From Verminephrobacter eiseniae EF01-2 (GTDB lineage Bacteria; Pseudomonadota; Gammaproteobacteria; Burkholderiales; Burkholderiaceae_C), in NCBI RefSeq assembly GCF_000015565.1, contig NC_008786.1, positions 3,770,501-3,834,500 of the forward strand: DNA of 64,000 nucleotides, in the 5' to 3' direction. Of the stretch, positions 12,563-22,526 are shown one piece after another (the stretch's first letter is position 1; each line of letters starts with the position of its first letter). A program made the translations under genes and the position numbers. The notes under the pieces are model-generated. The model was given only the letters and a program-made list of their open reading frames with translations, was not told where the DNA came from and searched no databases.

Positions 12563-13228
12563 TCACTGCAACAGTTTTTTCAGTTCCGGCCACACATTGG
12601 CCAGCAACTGCGGCTGCGCTTCGGCGCGCGGGTGGATGCGGTCTGGCTGGAACAGGCGGGTCGGGTCCGGCCCGTCGGCCACCCCTTTGAGCAAAAAAGG
12701 CACCACTGCGGCCTTGCGGGCCTGCGCTACCGTGGTGAACAAGGCCGCAAACCGGTCGGCGTAAGCGGCGCCATAGTTGGGCGGCACCTGCATGCCCAGC
12801 AGCAGGACTTTTGCGCCGGCCTGCTGCGCCGTCCGGGTCATCCAGTCCAGGTTCTCTTCGATGCTTTTCAAAGGCAGTCCGCGCAGCGCATCATTGCCGC
12901 CGAGCTCGATCACCACATGGCTGGGCTGGTGCTGCGCCAGCAAGGCCGCAAGGCGTGAGCGTCCGCCCGATGTGGTCTCGCCGCTGACGCTGGCGTTGAG
13001 CACGGTGACCTGGGGTCGCTCCTGCCGCAATTGCTGCTCCAGCAGTGCCACCCAACCCGTGCCGCGTGCCAGGCCGTATTCGGCGCTGAGCGAGTCGCCC
13101 AGCACCAGCACCAGCGCCGGGCGGGACGCCGGGGCCTGGGCCATCGCGGCGGCGGCCAGCAGGCCGGCCGCAGCGCACACGATAAAGTCACGCCGATGCC
13201 AATTGCAAATCACCATTGAGCCTTTCAT
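12563..13228 (-). CDS. tesA: SGNH/GDSL arylesterase / acyl-CoA thioesterase I-like
   Basis: A 221-residue secreted serine hydrolase with a signal peptide (hydrophobic core FIVCAAAGLLAAAAMAQA). Block I is VLVLGDSLSAEYG with the nucleophile Ser, block III is ELGGNDALRG with the oxyanion Gly/Asn, and block V is DRIHPRAEAQ with the catalytic Asp and His. This is the TesA/arylesterase pattern. It is divergent from an ABC ATPase, as tesA is from ybbA in E. coli. ATG at 13228 overlaps the partner's start codon by 2 bases; an internal ATG at 13216 is an alternative start nearer the signal peptide. Confidence 0.9.
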   Translation of the reverse strand: MKGSMVICNWHRRDFIVCAAAGLLAAAAMAQAPASRPALVLVLGDSLSAEYGLARGTGWVALLEQQLRQERPQVTVLNASVSGETTSGGRSRLAALLAQHQPSHVVIELGGNDALRGLPLKSIEENLDWMTRTAQQAGAKVLLLGMQVPPNYGAAYADRFAALFTTVAQARKAAVVPFLLKGVADGPDPTRLFQPDRIHPRAEAQPQLLANVWPELKKLLQ

Positions 13229-13940
13229 GTCCGAACCCTCCACACCGCCACCCGCATCACCCCAGGCCGTTGCCGCCACAGCGATGATTGCCGTGGAACA
13301 TGTTTTCAAATCGGTGACGGATTCCACCGGAACCCTCGATATTCTGCGGGATATCGATTTCCGTCTGGCGGCCCGGGAAACGGTGGCCATCGTCGGCGCC
13401 TCGGGCTCGGGCAAGAGCAGCCTGCTGGCCATCATCGCCGGGCTCGATTGCCCCACGCGCGGCACGGTGCGGCTCGGTGGCCATGACCTGTTTGCCATCG
13501 ACGAGGACGCGCGCGCCGCCCTGCGGGCACAGCAACTGGGCTTCGTGTTCCAGAGCTTCCAACTGATGGGCCACCTCACGGCGCTGGAGAACGTGATGCT
13601 GCCGCTGGAACTGGCCAATCGCCGCGACGCGCGCCAGGCCGCCACCGAGATGCTGGCCCGCGTGGGCCTGAGCCAGCGCCTCAGGCATTACCCCAGGGTG
13701 CTGTCGGGCGGCGAACAACAGCGCGTGGCGCTGGCGCGGGCCTTTGTCGTGCAGCCGGCCGTGCTGCTGGCCGACGAGCCTACCGGCAGCCTGGACTTTG
13801 CGACGGGCGAGACCATCATGCAACTGATGTTCGCGCTCAACCGCGAGCAGGGCACGACGCTGGTGCTGGTCACGCATGACCGCAGCATTGCCGACCGGTG
13901 CCAGCGGCGCATCACCATCGACGCCGGCCGCGTGCTGTGA
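13227..13940 (+). CDS. ybbA: ABC transporter ATP-binding protein, YbbA/LolD-type
   Basis: A 237-residue ATPase with Walker A GASGSGKSS, Q-loop FVFQSFQLM, signature LSGGEQQRVALARAF, Walker B VLLADEPTGSLD and the switch histidine LVTHD. It is of the MacB/LolD class that works with FtsX-like permeases. Its E. coli counterpart precedes the permease ybbP; here no permease follows, only 103 bases and then rlmB, so it is an orphan in this window. ATG 13227 overlaps tesA head to head; ATG 13284 is an alternative that would remove 19 residues. Confidence 0.88.
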   Translation: MSEPSTPPPASPQAVAATAMIAVEHVFKSVTDSTGTLDILRDIDFRLAARETVAIVGASGSGKSSLLAIIAGLDCPTRGTVRLGGHDLFAIDEDARAALRAQQLGFVFQSFQLMGHLTALENVMLPLELANRRDARQAATEMLARVGLSQRLRHYPRVLSGGEQQRVALARAFVVQPAVLLADEPTGSLDFATGETIMQLMFALNREQGTTLVLVTHDRSIADRCQRRITIDAGRVL

Positions 13941-14043
13941 TCGGCGCTGCGCTTGGCCCATGATGCAAGCAGATCATTCATCGGAAGCTATGTTTTCGGT
14001 AGCAACATGACGCTGCCATCGGCCGCCAGCGGATAATCGCCCG

Positions 14044-14790
14044 ATGTCCAGCCCCAAAGTCCTGTTCGGCTTTCACGCCGTGGGCGTGCGTCTGAAGACC
14101 GCGCCCGAATCGGTCATCGAGATCTACCACGAGGCCACGCGGCGCGACGCGCGCATGCGCCAGTTTCTCGAACGCGCCCGCGCGGCCGGCGCCCGCCTGA
14201 TCGAGGCTGACGGCATGCGCATCGCCAAGCTGGCCGGCAGCCATGGCCACCAGGGCGTGGCCGCGCGCGTGCAGCCCGTGGCGCCGATCAGTTCGCTCGA
14301 CGAACTGCTGGAAAAGCTCCAGGCCGCAGGCAGCGGACCGCCCTTGCTGCTGGTGCTCGACGGCGTGACCGACCCGCACAACCTCGGGGCCTGCCTGCGT
14401 GTGGCCGACGGGGCCGGGGCGCATGCCGTGATTGCGCCCAAGGACCATGCCGTGGGCATCAACGCCACCGTGGCCAAGGTGGCCAGCGGGGCGGCCGAGA
14501 CCATGCCGTACTTCATGGTGACCAACCTCGCGCGCACGCTCGATGAACTCAAGGAGCGCAGCATCTGGTGCATAGGCACCTGCGACGACGCGCCCGGCAC
14601 CTTGTACCAACTCGACCTCAAAGGCCCCGTGGCACTGGTGCTGGGCGCCGAGGGCAGCGGCATGCGCCAGCGCACCCGCAAGACCTGCGACGAACTGGCG
14701 CGCATCCCGATGCAGGGCGCGGTGGAGAGCCTGAACGTCTCGGTGGCCAGCGGCATATGCCTGTACGAGGCCCTGCGCCAACGCGCCTAG
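14044..14790 (+). CDS. rlmB: 23S rRNA (guanosine-2'-O)-methyltransferase RlmB
   Basis: A 248-residue SPOUT methyltransferase. An N-terminal substrate-binding domain (VLFGFHAVGVRLK) is followed by the trefoil-knot catalytic domain with LDGVTDPHNLGACLR, VLGAEGSGMRQ and VESLNVSVASGICLYE, which form the SAM pocket. It methylates the ribose of G2251 (E. coli numbering) in the peptidyl-transferase P-loop of 23S rRNA. Start 14044 is the first ATG matching the family N-terminus. Its stop codon TAG (14788-14790) is composed of the TA flank plus the first G of a minimal MITE copy, so the 3' end of the gene has been touched by an insertion. Confidence 0.93.
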   Translation: MSSPKVLFGFHAVGVRLKTAPESVIEIYHEATRRDARMRQFLERARAAGARLIEADGMRIAKLAGSHGHQGVAARVQPVAPISSLDELLEKLQAAGSGPPLLLVLDGVTDPHNLGACLRVADGAGAHAVIAPKDHAVGINATVAKVASGAAETMPYFMVTNLARTLDELKERSIWCIGTCDDAPGTLYQLDLKGPVALVLGAEGSGMRQRTRKTCDELARIPMQGAVESLNVSVASGICLYEALRQRA

Positions 14791-14827
14791 TGTCGCGTCA
14801 CCGATCATCTGACCGGTGACGCGACAC
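14790..14827. mobile_element. MITE-like element, copy B (38 bp, ends only; hairpin after rlmB)
   Basis: Only the two inverted ends of the repeat remain: a 14-bp perfect stem (GTGTCGCGTCACCG with CGGTGACGCGACAC) around a 10-base loop, flanked by TA on both sides (14788-14789, 14828-14829). The interior of about 120 bp seen in the other copies is missing. Lying right behind the rlmB stop, the hairpin could act as a transcription terminator or mRNA end-protector, though no U-run follows. Confidence 0.8.
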
Positions 14828-14924
14828 TAGTCTGCGCTCCCTTGAGCGCCGCCATCACCGGCCTATGGTCTGCGCAACGTGGCGCGCTGCGCTCATCCTG
14901 CGCCGCCATTTGCCGCTATGTGTG

Positions 14925-16241
14925 CTATTTGTAATAACCCCCCTTGCGCATCTCCCGGTCTGCGGCGGTCTGCCCGGTCTTGAGCGCCTGCGCCACACTG
15001 ACCTTGCCCGCCAGCGCGGCGCCCAACTGTTGGCCCACGGCCAAGCCTATCGCCTGAAACTCGGCAATGGCGGCAAACTGGACCCCGGTGTACGGGGACT
15101 TGGGCAGCGTCTGATCATCGGGATTGGCCGCCAAGATGGCTTTGCGCTCCATCTGGCCAAACCTGGAGACCTGCTGGTACTCGGCGCGGTCATAGGTCGA
15201 AGCGCGGTTGCCGGTGGGCACGGCGATCCAGCCCGACTCCTTGGCCACCAGTTGCACGTAATCCCTGGATGTCGCCCAGTTGATGAACCTTTGCGCCTGC
15301 TCTTCCTTCTTCGTGGCGCCCGGAATCGCCAGCGCCCAAGCCCACAGCCAGCTCGCGCCCTTGGGCGTGACGGCGATCGGCGCCTTGGCGAAGGCCACTT
15401 TGTCGGCCACCTTGCTGAACTTCGGGTCTGCCACCGAGGTCCCGGCGCTGGTGGCATCCACCCAGACCCCGCATTTGCCTTCAGCAAAGAGCGCCAGGTT
15501 TTCGTTGAAGCTGTTGGCGCTCGCACCTGGCGGGCCGTACTTTTTCATCAGGTCCAGATAAAACGAGATCGCGTCGTGCCACGCCTTGCTGTCCACCTGG
15601 GGCTTCCAGCCCATGTCGAACCATTGGCCACCAAAGGTGTTGACCATGGTCGACAGCAGCGCCATGTTGTCGCCCCAGCCAGGCTTGCCGCGCAGGCACA
15701 CGCCATACAGGCCCTTGCCGGGGTTGTGGACCTTGGCGGCGAAAGCGCGAATCTGCTCCCAGGTGGGCTGCTCGGGCAGGCTCGCGCCGACCGCCTGCGC
15801 CAGGTCGGCGCGGTACATCGTGAACGAGCTCTCGCCATAGAACGGGGCCGCATACAGCTTGCCGTTGGCCGACAGACCGGCACGGATGGGGGCCAGCAGA
15901 TCGTCGACGTCGTACCCGGCGTCCGGCTTGAACTCCTTGAGCCAGCCTTTCTTGCCCCAGATCGGCGTCTCGTACATGCCGATGGTCATCACGTCGAACT
16001 GCCCGCCCTGCGTCGCAATGTCCGTCGTGACGCGCTGGCGCAGCGCGCCCTCCTCCAGCGTCACCCACTTGAGCTTGATGTCGGGATGGCTCTTTTCGAA
16101 CTGCGGCGTGAGCTTTTGCATCTCTATCATCTGCCGGTTGTTGACCGTGGCGATGACCAGTTCGGTCGTGCTGGCAGCCTGCGCTGCGCCTGCCGTGCAC
16201 AGCGCAAAGCACAGTGCGATCCGGGTCTTGCGATACATCAT
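14925..16241 (-). CDS. Extracellular solute-binding protein family 1 (polyol/sugar), orphan
   Basis: A 438-residue periplasmic binding protein with a signal peptide ending TAGAAQAAST and the family-1 fold (ELVIATVNNRQMIEMQKLTPQFEKS). It resembles sorbitol/mannitol receptors (SmoE-like), for example in its YGESSFTMYRADL and GGQWFDMGWKPQ regions. Start 16241 follows GGAGATTACCCG. No MalFG-type permease or UgpC ATPase adjoins it: the genes upstream on the same strand form a ribose-type operon with its own receptor. It must borrow permeases, or it is the remainder of a lost operon. Confidence 0.88.
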   Translation of the reverse strand: MMYRKTRIALCFALCTAGAAQAASTTELVIATVNNRQMIEMQKLTPQFEKSHPDIKLKWVTLEEGALRQRVTTDIATQGGQFDVMTIGMYETPIWGKKGWLKEFKPDAGYDVDDLLAPIRAGLSANGKLYAAPFYGESSFTMYRADLAQAVGASLPEQPTWEQIRAFAAKVHNPGKGLYGVCLRGKPGWGDNMALLSTMVNTFGGQWFDMGWKPQVDSKAWHDAISFYLDLMKKYGPPGASANSFNENLALFAEGKCGVWVDATSAGTSVADPKFSKVADKVAFAKAPIAVTPKGASWLWAWALAIPGATKKEEQAQRFINWATSRDYVQLVAKESGWIAVPTGNRASTYDRAEYQQVSRFGQMERKAILAANPDDQTLPKSPYTGVQFAAIAEFQAIGLAVGQQLGAALAGKVSVAQALKTGQTAADREMRKGGYYK

Positions 16242-16471
16242 CGGGTAATCTCCATAGGTTGGTTGATGGGGTCGAGACCGATCGGCCGATCAAAGCCGAT
16301 GCGGTGCCGTTCAGGCTGGCGCCGCCACCCTGCCCGTGTCGCCCTGACCCGGCAGGCGAGCGCGTAAGGTTTGCCGGCGCGCAGCGCATCCGATGCAGCG
16401 CCGGGCCATGCGGGTTCGCCGCGCCGCCCAATGGCTCGCGCCGGCCCGGGCTGGCTCGGCAGGCCCGGCAT

Positions 16472-17407
16472 TCATGGCCGCGCCAGCAGCGCATCGAGTT
16501 GCTCGAAGTCGGAGGTTCCCTCCATCGGGCCCTTGACCCGCACGGCCAGGGCGCCGCTGGCATTGGCATAGCGCAATGCCTCCTCGGGCCCTTTGCCCAG
16601 GTGCCTGCAGGTCACGAACGTGGCACCGAAGCAATCGCCGGCCCCGGTCGGGTCCAACTCCTCGACCGCAAGCGCCGCCACCTCCAACCGGGCGCCACGG
16701 GCGAAGTAGCTGCAGCCCTGCGGGCCGCGCTTGACGACGATCTCTTTGACCCCTTTGGCGAACAGCTCGTCAATGGCGCCCGCCTCATCCGCAGCGTCGG
16801 TCAGCAGGCTGACCTCGTGGCCGCTGGGCAAGAGGATGTCGGTGAACTCCAGGATGTAGCCCAGTGCTTCGCGCATCTCGCAGATGCGCAGCATTTCCTT
16901 GCGGATGTTGGGGTCGAAGGAGACCATGCCCCCCTGCCCTTTGACGATTTCGATCGCCTTCTTCATCGCATCGATGATCCGGAAGGAGAACAACGACGAG
17001 CCCATCACATGAAAGTGCGAGCAATCTTTCAGCGCCGCCGCACTGACATGGGCGGGCTGCAACTGCGCCGAAGCGCTATTGGTGATGTTGAAGATGAAAT
17101 CGCGCTCGCCGTCCAGGCGATAGGTCACGAAGGCGCTGCCGGTGACGGCGGTCTTCAATACGCTGATCGCGCTCGTGTCCACGCCATCGCGCTGCAGCCG
17201 CTCGATGTTCAGCCAGCCGAAGTCGTCATCGCCCACGCAGCCAATGATCGCGGCCGGATGGCCCAGGCGGGCCACCTGGTCGATGAAAATCGCCGGCGCA
17301 CCGCTGGCATAGGGCCCGGCCAGGCTGCCAGGCGCGCGCAGACTCTGGCCGCGCCGGGTGGCCATGATCTCCACCAGAATCTCGCCCATGGTCATGATCT
17401 TTTCCAT
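16472..17407 (-). CDS. PfkB-family carbohydrate kinase
   Basis: A 311-residue ribokinase-fold sugar kinase with the N-terminal substrate loop (GSLAGPYASGAPAIF), the C-terminal signature DPTGAGDCFGATF (about residues 252-264; catalytic Asp258), and nucleotide-site strand IVVKRGPQGCSYF. It phosphorylates a sugar imported by the ABC transporter whose genes lie directly upstream on the same strand (27 bases apart). Substrate cannot be read from sequence; ribose-, fructose- or 2-keto-3-deoxygluconate-type sugars are possible. Start 17407 matches the usual short N-terminus before the first strand. Confidence 0.88.
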   Translation of the reverse strand: MEKIMTMGEILVEIMATRRGQSLRAPGSLAGPYASGAPAIFIDQVARLGHPAAIIGCVGDDDFGWLNIERLQRDGVDTSAISVLKTAVTGSAFVTYRLDGERDFIFNITNSASAQLQPAHVSAAALKDCSHFHVMGSSLFSFRIIDAMKKAIEIVKGQGGMVSFDPNIRKEMLRICEMREALGYILEFTDILLPSGHEVSLLTDAADEAGAIDELFAKGVKEIVVKRGPQGCSYFARGARLEVAALAVEELDPTGAGDCFGATFVTCRHLGKGPEEALRYANASGALAVRVKGPMEGTSDFEQLDALLARP

Positions 17408-17434
17408 CCCGATCCTTTGACATTTGCGCCCGGG

Positions 17435-18381
17435 CTACCCGCGGCGCTTTTTGTTTTGCACATCGATGCAGACCGCCACGAGGATGACGGCGCCCTTGAC
17501 GATGAGTTGGTAGAAGTACGGCACGCTCATCAGGTTCATGCCGTTGTTGATGACGCCGATGATCAACGCACCGATCAGCGTGCCGACCATGGTTCCGTAG
17601 CCGCCGGCCAAACTGGTGCCGCCCAGAACGGCTGCCGCAATCGCGTCGAGCTCCCAGCCGAGCGCTGCGTTCGGCTGCGCGGAGTACAGCCGCGCCGTCA
17701 GCACCATGCCGCCCACTGCGGCCATCAACCCCGAGAGCGTGAAGATGGCGATTTTCAGACGCTTGACGCGAATGCCCGCATAGACCGCCGCCTCTGCGTT
17801 GCCGCCGGCAAGATACGCCTTGCGGCCAAAGACGGTCTTGGACAGCACGCAGTGGTTCAGCGCCAGCAGCGCTGCCAAGATCCAGATCGGCACCGGCAGA
17901 CCGAGCATGTGGCCGTTGCCGATCCGGATGAAGGCTTCGTCGTCGACCGGCACCGGCATGCCGTCCGAGGCAATGAAAGCCAGCCCGCGAAAGATGCCCA
18001 TCGTCGCCACCGTCACGATGAACGACGGAATGCCGAGCAGCGCCGACAAGGCTCCGTTGACGGCGCCCAGCACCAGCCCGCAGGCCAGCGTGGCACCGAC
18101 GACCCACAGGAGCGGCATTTCCCGGGCCAGCAGCAGACCGGCAACGCTGCCGCACAGCGCGATGATCGCGCCCACGGACAGATCGATCTCGCCGAGCAGC
18201 AACACATAGGTGATACCGAACGCGACGATGGCGATGATCGACACCTGCAGCACGATATTGAGCAGATTCCCGGTCGTCAGAAAGGCCGGCGACAGCAGCG
18301 CAAACAGCAGCACCAGCGCGATCAGACCGAGCAAAATGCCGCCGTAGCGCCGGGCGATGCGCCCCCAGTACGTGCTGACGC

Positions 18382-18385
<4 letters not shown>
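17435..18385 (-). CDS. Ribose-type ABC transporter permease (RbsC family)
   Basis: A 316-residue polytopic membrane protein of the branched RbsC/XylH family, with about eight to ten hydrophobic segments. It shows the family stretch GEIDLSVGAIIALCGSVAGLL and the cytoplasmic coupling region AVLGGTSLAGGYGTMVGTLIGA near the C-terminus. It forms the membrane channel for the operon's ATPase and receptor. Its start overlaps the ATPase stop by 4 bases (ATGA), which indicates translational coupling. Confidence 0.92.
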
Positions 18386-20018
<1,633 letters not shown>

Positions 20019-20022
<4 letters not shown>

Positions 20023-20927
20023 TGGTGCGCCGCCGTATAGACGCCGGGCACCACGGGATTGAGTTTGTCGACCTTCTTGCCAGCCAGCACGGCAACGGCC
20101 AACCCGATCGCCCGCGCGCCCATCTGGTCGGGGTATTGACGGATCACCCCGACGAACGCCGGCTCCTTGTCCACGGCGGCACGCGCCTCAGCCATTCCGT
20201 CGAAGCCGACCACCTTGACCTGGCCGAGCTTGTTGGCCGCCTTGATGCTCGCCAGCGCGGCCAGCGCAGCGTCATCGCCGAAGCCGAAGATGCCCGCCAG
20301 GTCCGGGTGGGCCTGCAACATGTTCTGCGCTGCCGTCAAGGCTTCGGCGCGCGTGATGCCCGGCTGGATCGACACGATCTTCATCTGCGGATGGGCCGAC
20401 AGGGCCTTTTTGAACCCTTCGACACGGTCCACCACGGACTGCACCGTGGGGTAGTGGAGAACGCCAATCCGGCCCTTGCCGGCGGTCGCCTGCGCCATCA
20501 ACTCGCCCGCCTTCACGCCGCCGGCGTAGTTGTCGGTGGCCACATGGGCCACCACCGCTACGCCACTGGCTGCAATGTCGACGGTGATCACGGGAATGCC
20601 GGCGGCGCCGGCCTTGAGCACGGCGGCCTTGACCCCTTTGGAGTCCACCGGCGACAAGATGATGGCGTCGACCTTCTTGCTGATGAAGTCCTCGACATCC
20701 GAAAGCTGCTTGTTCAGGTCTTGATTGGCAATGCTCAGGTCGAGCCTGACGCCATCCTTGGCCGCCTGTTTCTTCATCGCGTCGGCCAGTTCGATGTAGA
20801 AAGGATGCTGCTGCGTCAGCAGCGACGCGCCCACGGTGTATTTCCCGGCAGTCTGGGCTGGCACGGCAAAACCTGCGCAGCACAGGCAGCTTGCGGCCAG
20901 GCACTTGAAAAAGGCATTTCTGTTCAT
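20019..20927 (-). CDS. Ribose-type periplasmic sugar-binding protein
   Basis: A 302-residue periplasmic-binding-protein-1 fold receptor with a signal peptide (CLAASCLCCAGFAVPAQT). Typical positions include the N-domain strand YTVGASLLTQQHPFY, the DAIILSPVDSKG turn, and FGFGDDAALAALASIKAAN in the C-domain. First structural gene of the ABC operon, 30 bases downstream of the DeoR regulator. Ligand probably a monosaccharide. Start 20927 follows CGGAGACAAGC. Confidence 0.92.
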
Positions 20928-20957
20928 GCTTGTCTCCGTTCTGGGTGGATGGAAAAA

Positions 20958-21770
20958 TCAGGCTTTGCGAAATTCGAGCACACCGCCAGCCTTTCGATCG
21001 ACCCGCAGCTGATGCTCGGCCAACAGATCGAAGACGCCCGCTTCGATGTCGTGGTGGACGACGAACGCATCGAGCTCGCCCACGCCGCACACCGGGTGCC
21101 CGAAGCCCGCACCGGCATCGAGCCCGCGCGCCAGGCTGATCGCCTTCGAGCAGTGACCGACCGCCGCTGCGTACAGGCGCGCCGCACCGGCAAACTGCGA
21201 CAGGATGCGGCCGCGCGCGTCGATGCCGCTGACTTCGATCACACACAAATCCACCGGGTGTGAGCGCAACCCCAGTTCGGCAGCCGGCCCGATCAGACCC
21301 GGCTCGTCATCGCTGTGCGCGCCGCCCGTCACATGGATCTCGCAGCTCAGAAACTGCCGGGCCGTGGCGACCATCGACAGGTCGTGCAGCGTCAGCGCCA
21401 GGCCCGGCTTGCCCACCAACTGCGGCAGCAGCCGGTGCACCAAGGCCCCGCCACCGAGAAACAGCGCCATCCCGTCGGCGATCCAGTGCAGCGCGGCGCC
21501 AGCGACCAAGCTCAGCAGCGGAGCGGCGGGCGTTGCCCGGCTCTCCTGCGGCTGTGGCACGGCGTTGAGCAGCGCCGGGTTGTAGCGCGCGCGCCCGAAT
21601 GTGCGCACCACATAGCCCTGCTGCTCAAGGTAGTTCAGGTCGTTGCGGATGGTGACCGTGGAAACCCCGAACAGCGCGCTGAGCGCTTCGACCTTCACCG
21701 CGTCGGATTTGCGCGCGAGATCAACGATCTGAAGCCTGCGTTTGAGCGGGCTACTGCCATGGTCTTGCAT
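20958..21770 (-). CDS. DeoR-family transcriptional regulator of the sugar ABC operon
   Basis: A 270-residue DeoR regulator. The N-terminal winged helix-turn-helix spans about residues 9-62 (KSDAVKVEALSALFGVSTVT, then a recognition helix). The C-terminal DeoRC sensor domain, which binds a sugar phosphate, has the GGALVHRLLPQL and CEIHVTGG regions. It heads the transport/kinase operon, so it probably represses it and is relieved by a phosphosugar from the kinase. Start 21770 is preceded by CCGGAGAT. In-frame codons further upstream run through the palindrome and MITE copies and are not part of the gene. Confidence 0.9.
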   Translation of the reverse strand: MQDHGSSPLKRRLQIVDLARKSDAVKVEALSALFGVSTVTIRNDLNYLEQQGYVVRTFGRARYNPALLNAVPQPQESRATPAAPLLSLVAGAALHWIADGMALFLGGGALVHRLLPQLVGKPGLALTLHDLSMVATARQFLSCEIHVTGGAHSDDEPGLIGPAAELGLRSHPVDLCVIEVSGIDARGRILSQFAGAARLYAAAVGHCSKAISLARGLDAGAGFGHPVCGVGELDAFVVHHDIEAGVFDLLAEHQLRVDRKAGGVLEFRKA

Positions 21771-21779
21771 ATCTCCGGT

Positions 21780-21815
21780 CTTTCGATTGGAAAGACATCT
21801 CTTTCCAATCGAAAG
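21780..21815. promoter_or_regulatory. Perfect 15+15 bp palindrome, probable DeoR operator
   Basis: CTTTCGATTGGAAAG at 21780-21794 and its exact reverse complement CTTTCCAATCGAAAG at 21801-21815 are separated by 6 bases (ACATCT). It lies 10-45 bases ahead of the DeoR start codon, the expected place for an autoregulatory operator. TTTCG...CGAAA half-sites are common for DeoR-family repressors. As an mRNA hairpin it could also affect translation, but no U-run follows. Confidence 0.75.
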
Positions 21816-21959
21816 TGTCGGCGTGAACAGCCATCGCGTCAAGCAAGATGCCGTCGGGGTTAATACTGAGCGCACTGAGCGCACTGAGCGCGGCACTGGG
21901 CGAGCGCATGGCGCAAGGCGACGGCGCTGCCGCAAAGAACACCACAGCCCCAAGCGCCC

Positions 21960-22075
21960 CCGGTGCATCCGCCGGCAAGCGCATCCGTTGCGTATTTGCA
22001 GACGGTGGCCAGAGAGCTTTTGACCACGGCCTGGAGACATTCCACAAAGCGGGTGGTCGCAGGCGAAAGCGCCTG
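21960..22075 (-). pseudogene. Possible LysR-type regulator 3' remnant cut by MITE copy C
   Basis: On the minus strand, directly against the end of the MITE, the reading QALSPATTRFVECLQAVV resembles the C-terminal end of LysR-type regulators. The match then fades into a non-protein-like tail. A 25-base part (TACGCAACGGATGCGCT) also recurs at about 25184-25200 as TACGCAACGGACGCGCT. No other part of a regulator is present. Weak call, based on one short motif. Confidence 0.25.
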
Positions 22076-22235
22076 GTGTCGCGTCACCGATCATCTGTCG
22101 GTCTGCGCTGGCCATCGAAGCACATCGCGGCGTTGCATCGCTTGCCAATACGCTCGGTATTGGCTGCGCGATGCGCCTTGCGCTGCGCTCCGATGGCTGC
22201 GCGCAGCCTACGACATCTGATCCGTGACGCGACAC
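22076..22235. mobile_element. MITE-like element, copy C (160 bp, reverse orientation)
   Basis: Same ends (GTGTCGCGTCACCGATCA and its complement with one change, GGATCAG) and same interior as copy A, but inverted. It is joined head to tail with copy D through the two bases CA (22236-22237). Its outer left flank is TG instead of TA. Confidence 0.85.
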
Positions 22236-22237
22236 CA

Positions 22238-22398
22238 GTGTCGCGTCACGGATCAGATGTCGGTCTGCGCTGGCCATCGAAGCGCATCGCGGCGTTGCAT
22301 CGCTTGCCAATACAGCTCGGTATGGGCTGCGCGATGCGCCTTGCGCTGCGCTCCGATGGCTGCGCGCAGCCTACGACATCTGATCGGTGACGCGACAC
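22238..22398. mobile_element. MITE-like element, copy D (161 bp, reverse orientation)
   Basis: Second unit of the tandem pair, same orientation as copy C and almost identical inside. It differs in one spot where the central palindrome reads CCAATACAGCTCGGTATGGG. Flanks are CA (left, shared with C) and TG (right), so the TA rule seen for A, B and E is broken here, by mutation or by recombination between copies. Confidence 0.85.
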
Positions 22399-22526
22399 TG
22401 GCAGGACTGGCTGTACACCGACCAATTCGCGGTAAAAAATCGGCACCTGAAGCGCCAGAATGAGCAGCCCGCAGGCCTTCACCAGTGGCTTTGTAATGCG
22501 GGCTTCCCCAGCACAGGAACCCGCCC

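Noticed and set aside
22236..22237. CRISPR-like array in the repeated region 22076-22398
   Set aside because: Only two units of 160 bp with inverted ends and no spacers between them; this is a tandem transposon-derived repeat.
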